Below, piece after piece: positions 7,180 through 15,171 of a stretch of DNA of 32,737 nucleotides. Where the stretch lies: positions 1-32,737 of the forward strand of contig JAISTE010000072.1 in NCBI GenBank assembly GCA_031272825.1, in the 5' to 3' direction. Source of the stretch: Propionibacteriaceae bacterium. Lineage in GTDB: Bacteria > Actinomycetota > Actinomycetes > Propionibacteriales > Propionibacteriaceae. The translations under genes were made by a program, and so were the position numbers. The notes under the pieces were generated by a model. That model was given only the letters and a program-made list of their open reading frames with translations. It did not search any database and was not told the DNA's origin. Every line of letters starts with the position of its first letter. Positions within the stretch are counted from its first letter, which is position 1.

Positions 7180-8445
7180 ATGAACTGCCTGGTTGCTCTC
7201 GGGGGAGGGACGTCCCCGGTTATCAATGCTTCGCTGCTCGGCGTGATCTCGTCTTGGAAGGACGCCGGTCTTGGCCGGATCTTCGGCGCCTATCACGGCA
7301 TTGAGGGTGTTTTGCTCGAACAGCTTGTCGATCTCACCGACCAGCCCGAGGGTGAGCTGGCGAAGCTGCGCCATACTCCGGCGTCGGGCTCCATTGGAAC
7401 CTGCCGCTACAAGCTCGCTCCCGACTCTGAGGACTACGGGCGGATCGTCGACGTGCTCGCCGCGCACGAGGTGGGGTTGTTCGTCTATATCGGCGGCAAC
7501 GATTCCATGGACACCGCCGATAAGGTGGCGCGCCTGGCCCGCTCCCGAGGTCTGGATCTCAACGTGGCGGGCGTTCCGAAGACGATCGACAACGATCTGG
7601 GCGACGAAGATCGCACCCTCATAGACCACACACCCGGTTACGGCTCGACGGCCCGCTACTGGGCGATGCTGATTCGCGAGCTCGAAGAGGAGAACCGGGG
7701 GATGATCTCTGAACCGGTCTCCGTGTTTCAGGCGATGGGCCGTCGAGCGGGTTTCATCACCGCGGCTGCCCGGCTGGGCGATCCAAACCGTGAGAGCCCC
7801 CTGCAGCTGTACTTCGCCGAAACCGGCATCGGCTTAGAACATCTCATCGACAACGTGGATCGGGAGGTAAGAACTCGAGGCCGCTGCATGGTGGTACTCA
7901 CCGAGGGTTTCGACGTGGGCGATATCGGCGCGGCCCGCGACGGCTTCGGGCACGTGGAGTTCGGCGCCTCGGGAACCAGCGCGCAACAGGTCGTGGTGAA
8001 CGCGCTCAACGCCCACGGGCTTCCGGCCAGGGGGCTGGCTACCGGGCAGCTGCCGGGGGTACTGCAGCGCATGACGAGCGTCTTTCGCTCCACGGTAGAT
8101 GTGGAAGAGGCCTACGAGGTCGGGCGCAAGGGGGTTGAGGTTGGGTTAGGTCAGTCCGGGTTTATGGCGACGATCCTGCGCAAGCCCGGCCCTGACTACG
8201 GCGTTTACTATGACAAGGTTCCGCTGGAGGTGATCGCCAACTCCGAGCGGTTTTTGCCCGTCAGCTGGATTGCCCCCAGCGGCATCGACGTCACCGACGA
8301 CTTCGTGGAGTACGCACAGCCGCTGATCGGCCAGGAGATGTACCCGATGCCGCTGGTCGGCGGCCTGCAGGACTTCGCCAGGTTGGAGCGAATCGAGGTC
8401 TCGCAAAAGCTGCCGGAGTATGTGCCGGTGAACTGGCGGGGATGA
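7180..8445 (+). CDS. 6-phosphofructokinase, PPi-dependent type
   Basis: This 421-residue enzyme phosphorylates fructose 6-phosphate to fructose 1,6-bisphosphate in glycolysis. The phosphoryl donor can be read from two motifs. GGNDS (residues 105-109) has Asp where ATP enzymes have Gly (GGDGS), and PKTIDND (133-139) has Lys where ATP enzymes have Gly. Both are the known marks of diphosphate-dependent enzymes, whose reaction is reversible. The fructose-6-phosphate site MGRRAGF is present. Length (about 400) also suits this clade rather than the 320-residue bacterial ATP type. The ATG at 7180 lacks a ribosome binding site and has TAGACT seven bases upstream, so translation is probably leaderless. 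It stands alone, flanked by repeats. Confidence 0.9.
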   Translation: MNCLVALGGGTSPVINASLLGVISSWKDAGLGRIFGAYHGIEGVLLEQLVDLTDQPEGELAKLRHTPASGSIGTCRYKLAPDSEDYGRIVDVLAAHEVGLFVYIGGNDSMDTADKVARLARSRGLDLNVAGVPKTIDNDLGDEDRTLIDHTPGYGSTARYWAMLIRELEEENRGMISEPVSVFQAMGRRAGFITAAARLGDPNRESPLQLYFAETGIGLEHLIDNVDREVRTRGRCMVVLTEGFDVGDIGAARDGFGHVEFGASGTSAQQVVVNALNAHGLPARGLATGQLPGVLQRMTSVFRSTVDVEEAYEVGRKGVEVGLGQSGFMATILRKPGPDYGVYYDKVPLEVIANSERFLPVSWIAPSGIDVTDDFVEYAQPLIGQEMYPMPLVGGLQDFARLERIEVSQKLPEYVPVNWRG

Positions 8446-8468
8446 GTGGGGGCAGCAGGCCTCCTGAA

Positions 8469-8600
8469 CTCGTCATCCCACGCGGGAGCGAAGCGAGGTC
8501 ATGCTGCGCGAAGTCGCAGTACGCGGGATCTCCTCTGTATGTCCAAAATCGTCCATAGTAGATCCTGCGACTCCGCTTCGCTCCGCGCAGGATGACGAGT
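8469..8600. repeat. Inverted pair of palindromic intergenic repeats
   Basis: CTCGTCATCC...GGGATC at 8469-8530 faces an inverted copy, GATCCTGCG...GGATGACGAG, at 8561-8599. The right copy itself folds with ATCCTGCG/CGCAGGAT. About 30 bases separate the copies, so a long hairpin is possible in RNA, which might also terminate the pfk message. Confidence 0.75.
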
Positions 8601-8631
8601 GGGGTACCCGTCTCTCCTCACTCTTCACACC

Positions 8632-8673
8632 CCTCGCCTCTCGCCTCTCGCCTCTCGCCTCTCGCCCCTCGCC
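8632..8673. repeat. Heptanucleotide tandem repeat (TCTCGCC)6
   Basis: Six consecutive 7-base units: CCTCGCC, four identical TCTCGCC, and CCTCGCC. The array lies about 70 bases upstream of the rhaB -35 box. Short arrays of this kind can change length by slippage. Confidence 0.9.
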
Positions 8674-8743
8674 CCCCAATCTTCTGTAATCGATTTCACG
8701 AGCCCTTCTTGCTCGTCTAGACTTTGCTTTGTCTGGCTCGCTG

Positions 8744-8773
8744 TTGACAGGCACGCGAGCCTGGCAGTAGGGT
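8744..8773 (+). promoter_or_regulatory. Promoter of the rha-type operon
   Basis: A perfect TTGACA -35 box (8744-8749) is followed after 18 bases by TAGGGT (8768-8773). The expected transcription start falls inside the palindrome immediately downstream, which is a repressor arrangement. Confidence 0.75.
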
Positions 8774-8790
8774 ATTGAAACGATTCAATA
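8773..8790. promoter_or_regulatory. LacI-family type operator of the rha-type operon
   Basis: TATTGAAACGATTCAATA has perfect 7-bp arms around a central CG, the standard shape of LacI-family operators. It covers the predicted transcription start. Its arms differ from the palindrome in front of the LacI-family gene at 22667, so a different regulator outside the window is likely. Confidence 0.72.
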
Positions 8791-8822
8791 CTGTTGGATG
8801 ACAGATTTCGCGAGGAGGCGAA

Positions 8823-10301
8823 ATGTCTGAGGCTTATATGGCCGCTGTGGACTTGGGCGCGTCCAGCGGGCGCGTGATACTCGGCGTGCTCGGTTCAGGG
8901 AAGTTCGAGCTGCGCGAGATGAAGCGCTTCCCCAACGGCCCCACACAAATGGACGACGGCATCCACTGGGACGCCGAAACGCTATTCGCAAATATCAAAG
9001 ACGGCATTCAGAAGGCCATCGATGCATCCGGCGGGGAACTGCGCTCGGTGGCCGTCGATACTTGGGGCGTCGACTACGGGCGATTTTCCGGCGGTCAGCT
9101 GCTGGAGCCGCCCTTCAATTACCGCGACGGACGAACTAACGGAATCCCCGAAAAATTCTTCCAGTCCTTCCCGCGCTCTCAGCTCTATGCCGAGGCCGGG
9201 CTGCAGGTGATGGACTTCAATACCATCTTCCAGTACGCCGCTTCCCAGGACATGGACTGGGCCGGGGTCGACCGGGTGTTGCTCATGCCTGACCTGTTCT
9301 CATATTGGCTGTGCGGCGCGGAAGTGGCCGAGGTCACCATCGCCTCGACGACCGGGCTTGTGAACCCCCGAACCCGCCAGTGGGCACCCAAGCTCACCGC
9401 CCACTTGGCCGATGAGTACGGGCTGCCGTTCCCCGGCGTCCTGCCCCGGCTTGTCGAACCGGGCACGATCCTAGGCAAGACTAAACCCGGGATGTTCAGC
9501 CAGCAGCTCGACGTCATCGCGGTCGGCGGACACGACACCGCCTCAGCGGTTGCCTCCGTTCCGGCATCCACAAGCAATTTCGCGTTCATCTCCTCGGGCA
9601 CCTGGTCGCTGGTCGGTTTGGAGCTGCCCGAGCCGGTGCTCAGCGCCGAATCCGAAGCCGCCGATTTCACCAACGAGCTCGGCGTCGACGGCACAGTCAG
9701 GTATCTCAAGAACGTTATGGGCCTGTGGGTGCAAAACGAATGTATGCGCATATGGCGCGAGCAGGGCCGCGAACAGAACCTCATCGAGTTGCTGATCGAA
9801 GCCGCCAAGAGACCGGCGTTGGACGTCGTCGTAGATGTGACGGACGATCGGCTCCTGCCGCCGCAAGACATGCCCGCCACGTTGAAGCTCTTGGCCGCCG
9901 AGCACGGGCAGGTACTGGACGACGATCCGGTCGCCGTCACTCGCTGCGTGATGGACTCCCTGGCCCTGGCCTACCGCTCCACGATCACCCAGGCCGCCAA
10001 GCTGGCCGAGCGGCAGGTGGACGTGGTGCAGATCGTCGGCGGGGGGTCGCAAAACAAGCTGCTCACCCAGCTCACCGCCGAAGCTACAGGGCTGCCGGTC
10101 GTGGCCGGGCCAGTGGAGGGGACGGCGATGGGCAATCTGCTCGTCCAAGCCCGGGCGCTCGGGCTGCTGCAAGGCGATCTGCTGGCCCTGCGCGAAGTCG
10201 CCAAACGCTCGTCCGAACTCGTCGAATACGCCCCCGGCAAGCTGGATCTCCCGCAAGAACGCTGGGACGCAGCACTGGAACTCGTAAAAGGAAAGAAATG
10301 A
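8823..10301 (+). CDS. rhaB: Rhamnulokinase (FGGY family)
   Basis: This 492-residue cytoplasmic kinase transfers phosphate from ATP to the C1 hydroxyl of L-rhamnulose, giving L-rhamnulose 1-phosphate. It matches the RhaB subgroup of FGGY kinases: the nucleotide motif AAVDLGASSGRV at the N-terminus, the catalytic region VDTWGVDYG, NYRDGRT, MPDLFSYWL, and the C-terminal domain motifs GGHDTASAV, ISSGTWSLVG and IVGGGSQN. Length agrees with E. coli RhaB (about 489). The ATG at 8823 follows GAGGAGGCGAA. It is the first gene of the operon and its stop overlaps the next ATG (ATGA). A related deoxy-ketose such as fuculose cannot be excluded, but the motifs favour rhamnulose. Confidence 0.9.
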   Translation: MSEAYMAAVDLGASSGRVILGVLGSGKFELREMKRFPNGPTQMDDGIHWDAETLFANIKDGIQKAIDASGGELRSVAVDTWGVDYGRFSGGQLLEPPFNYRDGRTNGIPEKFFQSFPRSQLYAEAGLQVMDFNTIFQYAASQDMDWAGVDRVLLMPDLFSYWLCGAEVAEVTIASTTGLVNPRTRQWAPKLTAHLADEYGLPFPGVLPRLVEPGTILGKTKPGMFSQQLDVIAVGGHDTASAVASVPASTSNFAFISSGTWSLVGLELPEPVLSAESEAADFTNELGVDGTVRYLKNVMGLWVQNECMRIWREQGREQNLIELLIEAAKRPALDVVVDVTDDRLLPPQDMPATLKLLAAEHGQVLDDDPVAVTRCVMDSLALAYRSTITQAAKLAERQVDVVQIVGGGSQNKLLTQLTAEATGLPVVAGPVEGTAMGNLLVQARALGLLQGDLLALREVAKRSSELVEYAPGKLDLPQERWDAALELVKGKK

Positions 10302-11464
10302 AAATCGTCAACACCCACGTGCACATGCCGCCGAATTTCTCGGCCTTCGATACCGTCGCCGAGTGCGTGGAAGCCGCGATGGCCGAGGGGGCCGCCGCGA
10401 TCGGCATCTCCAACTTCTACGATCAGTCCGTCTACCGCGTGTTCGCCGATCTGGCCGAGGCCGCGCACATCCTGCCGCTGTTCGGGCTGGAGTTCATCAC
10501 GCTCGATCCGGAGCTCGAATCGCTGGGTATCAAGGTGAACGACCCGGCCAACCCCGGCCGCATGTACCTCACCGGCAAGGGCATTTCCCCGTTCATCGCC
10601 AAATCGGCCACCGCCGAGGCGACGGCTCGGGCCATCCGCGAGGGCAACGATGCGCGCGCCCGCCAGCAGATCGAGCAGGTCGCCGCCTGGTTCTCCGCCA
10701 ACGGCTACGAGACCGGCATAACCGCAGGAACGATTGCCAAACAGGTGGCCCTGCGCGGGGACGTCCCCGTCGAATGGGTCTCCATTCAAGAGCGCCACAT
10801 CGCGCGTGCGTTCGAAGAATGGGTGAGCGCGCTGCCCGAAGGCGAGCGCATCCGCGCGCTGGAGGCCGTCTTCGGCGGCCCCGCCAAATCGCCTGATAAC
10901 CCGGTGTCACTGCAGGGAGAAATCCGCTCGCGGCTGCTCAAGGCCGGAACCCCCGGCTTCGTGCCCGAGGTGCCGCTCAGCTTCGACACCGCCTACCAGT
11001 ACATCCTGGAGATGAAGGGCATCCCCGTCTATCCGACGCTGGCCGACGGTGTGCTGCCCGTCTGCCAGTACGAAACGCCGCCCGCCGAGCTGGCCCAGAA
11101 GCTGCTTGACAAGGGCATTTATGCCGCCGAGATCATTCCGATCCGCAACACTCGGGCCGTCACCGACGAGTACGTAAAGGCGTTCACAGAGGCCGGGTTG
11201 GTCGTCATGGCGGGCACCGAGCACAACACGCTGGATCGCATCCCGTTCGACCCTGCCTGCGTCGATGGCCCGCTCAGTGATTACGCGAGAGCCGAGTTTT
11301 ACAAGGGGACGTGCGTGGTCGCGGCCCACCAGCAGCGCATCGCCGAGGGGCGGCCCGGGTTCGTCGATGCCGAAGGGAATCGCACTGCCGCACCCGTGGC
11401 GTCGTTTATCGAGCTCGGCAAGGAACTTATCGAAAACCCAGCAAGTCGAAAGGTGGTGGCATGA
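10298..11464 (+). CDS. PHP-fold metal-dependent hydrolase-like protein in the rha-type operon
   Basis: This 388-residue protein has the outline of the polymerase-and-histidinol-phosphatase (PHP) fold. It opens with NTHVHMPP (H7 and H9, first metal site), has GLEFIT (E65), and near the end AGTEHNT (E308, H309). The usual T-D-H motif after strand 2 is replaced by GISNFYD, so one metal site looks altered. PHP proteins are mostly phosphoesterases. The ORF track extends it upstream to 9725, but the ATG at 10298 overlaps the rhaB stop in ATGA and begins the conserved domain. Its own stop overlaps the ATG of the aldolase gene. No step of the known rhamnose pathways needs such an enzyme. A phosphatase acting on a pathway phosphate or a lyase-like role are guesses; the reaction is unknown. 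Confidence 0.82.
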   Translation: MKIVNTHVHMPPNFSAFDTVAECVEAAMAEGAAAIGISNFYDQSVYRVFADLAEAAHILPLFGLEFITLDPELESLGIKVNDPANPGRMYLTGKGISPFIAKSATAEATARAIREGNDARARQQIEQVAAWFSANGYETGITAGTIAKQVALRGDVPVEWVSIQERHIARAFEEWVSALPEGERIRALEAVFGGPAKSPDNPVSLQGEIRSRLLKAGTPGFVPEVPLSFDTAYQYILEMKGIPVYPTLADGVLPVCQYETPPAELAQKLLDKGIYAAEIIPIRNTRAVTDEYVKAFTEAGLVVMAGTEHNTLDRIPFDPACVDGPLSDYARAEFYKGTCVVAAHQQRIAEGRPGFVDAEGNRTAAPVASFIELGKELIENPASRKVVA

Positions 11465-13410
11465 GCCACGCAGCTGAAATCATCGAGGTGGCCAACCGCT
11501 TCGGCGCCGACCTCGAATACACCCGCGCGGGCGGCGGCAACTGCTCGTATAAGCAAGACGGCGTTCTGTATATCAAGCCCAGCGGGGTTTCGATGGCATC
11601 GCTGACCGAGGCCGATCTGGTGCCGCTCAAGCTCGACGTCCTCATGGATGCGTTGTACTCGGATAAGCCTGTTGACGGCGATCCGGTTCGCGTTGCCGCC
11701 CAGGCCGCGCAGCTGGGCAACTATGAGCGACGGCCGTCGGTGGAGATTCTCTTCCATGCTCTGATGCCCGAGACCCTGGTTTTCCACACACACCCGCTGG
11801 TCGCCAACGCCCTCACCTGCAACGCCGACGCCGAGGAGCTCACCGAAAAACTGTTCGGTGACAAGGCGGTTTACGTGCCTTACACCGACCCCGGGGTTCC
11901 GCTCGCCCGCGAGGTCGACGCCCGGCGCAAGGCCTTCACCGCGCGCACCGGCCTGGCCGCGCCCCCGATCACGTTCCTGGGCAACCACGGGTTCATCGTC
12001 GCCGGGGAGACCGGCGCCGAGGTGTCCGAGCGCGTCGAATGGCTGACGGCCGTGATCCAGGGGGCGATTGATTCCGCGCCCGCCGCTGCGTCCGAGGGCG
12101 ATGCGCAGAATGTCGACGACCTGATCCTCGCGCTCGCGCCGACCCTGCGCGGGCTGCTCGGCGATACCGCGCTCCCGATCGTCACCTCGGATTCGAGCGC
12201 GTTCGTCCAAGCTAACGCGACCGCCGACAACGCCATCGTCGCCCAAGGCCCGCTCATCCCAGACCAGATCGTCTACGCGGGCTCGCTGCCGCTCGTCGTC
12301 GAAGATTCCGATCCCGAGAAGGCAAAACAAGCTCTCGGTGCATATAAAGAGGCCAACGGCGTCAACCCGAACGTGGTCGTCGTACCAGGAAAAGTAGTGT
12401 TCGGGGTTGGGGCGAGCCTGGCCGCGGCCCAAACCGCCCTCGGGACCTTCACCGATTCGCTGCGGGTGGCGCGCGACGCCAACGCCATCGGTTCCGTGCG
12501 CACCCTCACCGCCGAGCAGCGGCATTTCATCGAGCATTGGGAATCCGAGTCCTACCGCAAGAAGATCAACGCATCGGCCCACACTGGGCGGCTGGATGGC
12601 AAGGTCGTGCTGATCACCGGGGCCGCGCAGGGATTCGGGCTGGGGATAACCGAAGAGGTCATCTCCGAAGGGGCCACGGTCGTCCTCGCTGATCTCAACT
12701 TTGAGCTGGCTGAGGCGAACGCCGAGCGGCTGGCCGGTCAGCACGGGCAGGGCCGGGCGCTGGCCGTCAAGGTGAACGTTTCCGACGAAGAATCCCAAGC
12801 CGAGGCCATTACCCAGGTGGTGAAGGCGCTGGGCGGGGTCGACGTCTTCATCTCGAACGCCGGAATCGCGCGGGCCGGATCGGTGTACGAGCAGACCGCG
12901 CAGATTTTCGATCTGGTGACGTCGGTCAACTACAAGGGATATTTCCTGGGGGTGAAGGCCGTCGCCCCGATCATGCGGGCCCAGCACCGGGCTAACCCGG
13001 GCGTGTGGCTGGACATCATCGAGATCAACTCGAAGTCCGGCCTGGAGGGCTCGAAGCGCAACTTCGCCTACTCAGGCTCGAAGTTCGGCGGCATCGGCCT
13101 CACGCAGTCTTTCGCGCTCGAACTGGTCGAGGACGGCATCAAGGTCAACGCCATCTGCCCCGGCAACTATCTCGACGGGCCGCTGTGGTCCGATCCCGAG
13201 CGCGGGCTGTTCGTGCAATACCTGAACGCCGGGAAGGTCCCCGGCGCCAAGACCGTCCAAGACGTGCGCGACTACTACGAATCCAAGGTTCCCATTGGCC
13301 GCGGCTGCCTGCCGTCCGACCTTGCCAAGGCCGTGTACTACATCGTCGACCAGGCCTACGAGACGGGCCAAGCCGTGCCCGTCACCGGCGGCCAGAACAT
13401 GCTCAACTAA
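11461..13410 (+). CDS. Bifunctional class II aldolase / short-chain dehydrogenase (RhaEW type)
   Basis: This 649-residue fusion begins with a class II aldolase domain (about residues 1-370): AGGGNCSYK, IKPSGVSMASL and the zinc-binding HTHP (H109, H111). A short linker follows, then an SDR domain (from about 375) with VVLITGAAQGFG, SNAGIA and the YSGSK catalytic motif. It matches RhaEW enzymes, which cleave L-rhamnulose 1-phosphate to DHAP and L-lactaldehyde and oxidise the aldehyde to L-lactate with NAD. The ATG at 11461 overlaps the stop of the PHP gene, so translation is coupled; the longer ORF from 11311 is an artefact. Domain content is sure and the substrate is inferred from the neighbouring kinase. 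Confidence 0.9.
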   Translation: MSHAAEIIEVANRFGADLEYTRAGGGNCSYKQDGVLYIKPSGVSMASLTEADLVPLKLDVLMDALYSDKPVDGDPVRVAAQAAQLGNYERRPSVEILFHALMPETLVFHTHPLVANALTCNADAEELTEKLFGDKAVYVPYTDPGVPLAREVDARRKAFTARTGLAAPPITFLGNHGFIVAGETGAEVSERVEWLTAVIQGAIDSAPAAASEGDAQNVDDLILALAPTLRGLLGDTALPIVTSDSSAFVQANATADNAIVAQGPLIPDQIVYAGSLPLVVEDSDPEKAKQALGAYKEANGVNPNVVVVPGKVVFGVGASLAAAQTALGTFTDSLRVARDANAIGSVRTLTAEQRHFIEHWESESYRKKINASAHTGRLDGKVVLITGAAQGFGLGITEEVISEGATVVLADLNFELAEANAERLAGQHGQGRALAVKVNVSDEESQAEAITQVVKALGGVDVFISNAGIARAGSVYEQTAQIFDLVTSVNYKGYFLGVKAVAPIMRAQHRANPGVWLDIIEINSKSGLEGSKRNFAYSGSKFGGIGLTQSFALELVEDGIKVNAICPGNYLDGPLWSDPERGLFVQYLNAGKVPGAKTVQDVRDYYESKVPIGRGCLPSDLAKAVYYIVDQAYETGQAVPVTGGQNMLN

Positions 13411-13427
13411 CTCAACTGAGGAGAGAA

Positions 13428-15134
13428 ATGACATTCCCAGCAACCATCAAGGCCGTCCAGTTCGTCGGCAAGGATCAGATCGTCATCAACGACGCCAAAC
13501 CCCTGCCCGAGCTTCAGCCTCACGAAATCCTGCTTCAGCCCGAGGCCTGCGGCATCTGCTTTTCCGATACCAAGCTGCTCCACGCGTTCGAGGATCACCC
13601 GCGCAAATCCGAGGTTGTGTCCGTGAGCGTTTGCCCCGAATCGGCCTCCCACAAGTCCTTCGACCCTACGGTCGACGAAGCCGAGCTGCTCGCCGAGGTG
13701 GCCGCGATCCCGTCGTACAAGCCGAATATGAGCGCGACCGTGCCCGGGCACGAGCCGGTGGCGCGGATCGTCGCCGTCGGTTCTGCGGTGGAGCGCCATG
13801 AGGTCGGCGAGCGCGTGCTGGTTCAGACCGATTACCGCCACCTGCCGACCGCCCGCTCGAACGCCGCATTCGGCTACAACTTCGAGGGGGCCTTGCAAGA
13901 ATACGTGATCGTCGACGAGCGGGTCGTCATCGATCCCATGAGCGGCGAGCGCTTCCTCATTCCGGTTTCCGACGAGCCGACCGCCTCTCAGGTGGCGCTC
14001 ATCGAGCCGTGGGCGTGCGTCGAGGCCGCGTACGCCTGGGGCGAGCGGCAGGTTATCGAGACGGACGGACGCACGCTGGTCGTCGCCGATCCCGGGCATC
14101 TGGTGGCTGGGTTACTTGAGATTTTGGGTGACTCGCAGCCGGACGTCGTACAGCTGTTGGGTGAGCCCGGAGAACTGGCCGGATACGAGGGCCTGGTTCA
14201 GCTGGGCGCAAAACACGAAGTGGAGGGCGATTTTTCGGACATTATCTACTTCGGTGCTGACCCCGATCAGATCGAGTGGTTGGGTTCGATCCTCGCTCCG
14301 AAGGGCATCCTGAACGTGGTGACGGGCGGGGTCGAGATTTCCCGCGACGTTTCGGTCGACGTCGGGCGTGTGCACTACGACCTGATTCGTTTCATCGGGA
14401 CGAACGGGCACCTGGCCTCGGAGGCGTACAAGCGCATCCCGGAGCTATGCGAGCTTAAAGAGGGCGACAAGGTCGCGATCGTGGGAGCCGCCGGGCCGAT
14501 GGGGCTGATGCACACCATGCGCACGGCGGTCAGCGGCGTGGCGGGCGTCTCCATGGATGCCGTCGACGTCGACGATGCGCGCTTGGCGCACCTGGCTGAG
14601 GCCGTCGGGCCGTTCGCGGCCAAGAACGGAGTGCCCGCGACCTTCCGCAACTCGAAGACCGAGCCGCTGGAACCGGGCTATGACTACGTATCTTTGATGG
14701 TTCCGGCCCCCGTGCTGCTCTCGCAGGCCATCGGCCTGGCCGGGGACAATGCGGTGGTGAACGCGTTCGCGGGTTTTGCCGTCGGCACCCAGGCGGAGGT
14801 CGACTACAACGCGATCGCAGCCCGCGGGGTTTACCTGTGCGGGACGTCGGGCTCGCGCATCCAGGACATGAAGACGATGCTGGCCAAGGTCGAAGCCGGG
14901 GTGTTGGACACCAATGTCTCGCTGTGGGCCGTCACCGGCTTCGCGGGCTTCCAGGACGCCATCAACGCCGTCATCGACCGCACGAGCGGCGGCAAGATCA
15001 TGGTCTACCCGTCTGTTCCCGAGCTTGGCCTGACTCCGCTGGATAAGCTGGCCGAGACGCTGCCCGAGGTGGCCGCCAAGCTCGACAACGGTCGCTGGAC
15101 GAAGGCGGCGGAGCAGGCGCTGCTGGGCCGCTGA
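13428..15134 (+). CDS. Enlarged medium-chain (zinc) alcohol dehydrogenase-like protein
   Basis: This 568-residue protein has the MDR layout. A GroES-like domain carries the catalytic zinc ligands CGICFSD (C44) and GHEP (H108, E109), and a Rossmann domain carries AIVGAAGPMGLM. It is about 200 residues longer than usual MDR enzymes (about 350). One insertion lies between the zinc motifs (about residues 55-100), another region of about 100 residues (LVVADPGHLVAG onward) precedes the main nucleotide-binding motif, and the four-Cys structural zinc lobe is absent. The start at 13428 has GAGGAGAGAA just upstream, 17 bases after the aldolase stop. In this operon it could reduce L-lactaldehyde to 1,2-propanediol or act on the free sugar. 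Family sure, substrate unknown. Confidence 0.85.
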   Translation: MTFPATIKAVQFVGKDQIVINDAKPLPELQPHEILLQPEACGICFSDTKLLHAFEDHPRKSEVVSVSVCPESASHKSFDPTVDEAELLAEVAAIPSYKPNMSATVPGHEPVARIVAVGSAVERHEVGERVLVQTDYRHLPTARSNAAFGYNFEGALQEYVIVDERVVIDPMSGERFLIPVSDEPTASQVALIEPWACVEAAYAWGERQVIETDGRTLVVADPGHLVAGLLEILGDSQPDVVQLLGEPGELAGYEGLVQLGAKHEVEGDFSDIIYFGADPDQIEWLGSILAPKGILNVVTGGVEISRDVSVDVGRVHYDLIRFIGTNGHLASEAYKRIPELCELKEGDKVAIVGAAGPMGLMHTMRTAVSGVAGVSMDAVDVDDARLAHLAEAVGPFAAKNGVPATFRNSKTEPLEPGYDYVSLMVPAPVLLSQAIGLAGDNAVVNAFAGFAVGTQAEVDYNAIAARGVYLCGTSGSRIQDMKTMLAKVEAGVLDTNVSLWAVTGFAGFQDAINAVIDRTSGGKIMVYPSVPELGLTPLDKLAETLPEVAAKLDNGRWTKAAEQALLGR

Positions 15135-15138
15135 GCCA

Positions 15139-15168
15139 TTGCAACTTTTTGCCTACACCGAGTAACCT
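15139..15168 (+). promoter_or_regulatory. Promoter of the histidine kinase cluster
   Basis: TTGCAA (15139-15144) and TAACCT (15163-15168) are 18 bases apart, just after the dehydrogenase gene ends. This suggests that the signalling genes form a separate transcription unit. Confidence 0.55.
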
Positions 15169-15171
15169 ACC

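Larger units (their letters stand above)
8446..8822. other. Repeat-rich intergenic region between pfk and the rha-type operon
   Basis: This 377-base stretch has no credible gene. In order it holds an inverted pair of palindromic elements (8469-8600), a 7-bp tandem repeat (8632-8673), the rhaB promoter (8744-8773) and a LacI-type operator (8773-8790), then the rhaB ribosome binding site. These are listed separately. Confidence 0.8.

Noticed and set aside
6929-7183. Small ORFs in the tandem-repeat spacer
   Set aside because: The predicted proteins are simply the translated repeats (RFPYPRH type).
8473-8754. Possible small minus-strand gene (93 aa)
   Set aside because: It spans the inverted repeats and the heptamer array, giving a low-complexity EARGERREARG stretch; no ribosome binding site or domain.
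9725-10297. N-terminal extension of the PHP protein in the ORF track
   Set aside because: It overlaps rhaB in another frame and is Arg-rich. The ATG at 10298 in the ATGA overlap begins the conserved fold.
11299-12987. 562-aa minus-strand ORF opposite the aldolase fusion
   Set aside because: It is a shadow of a gene whose aldolase and SDR motifs are unambiguous.
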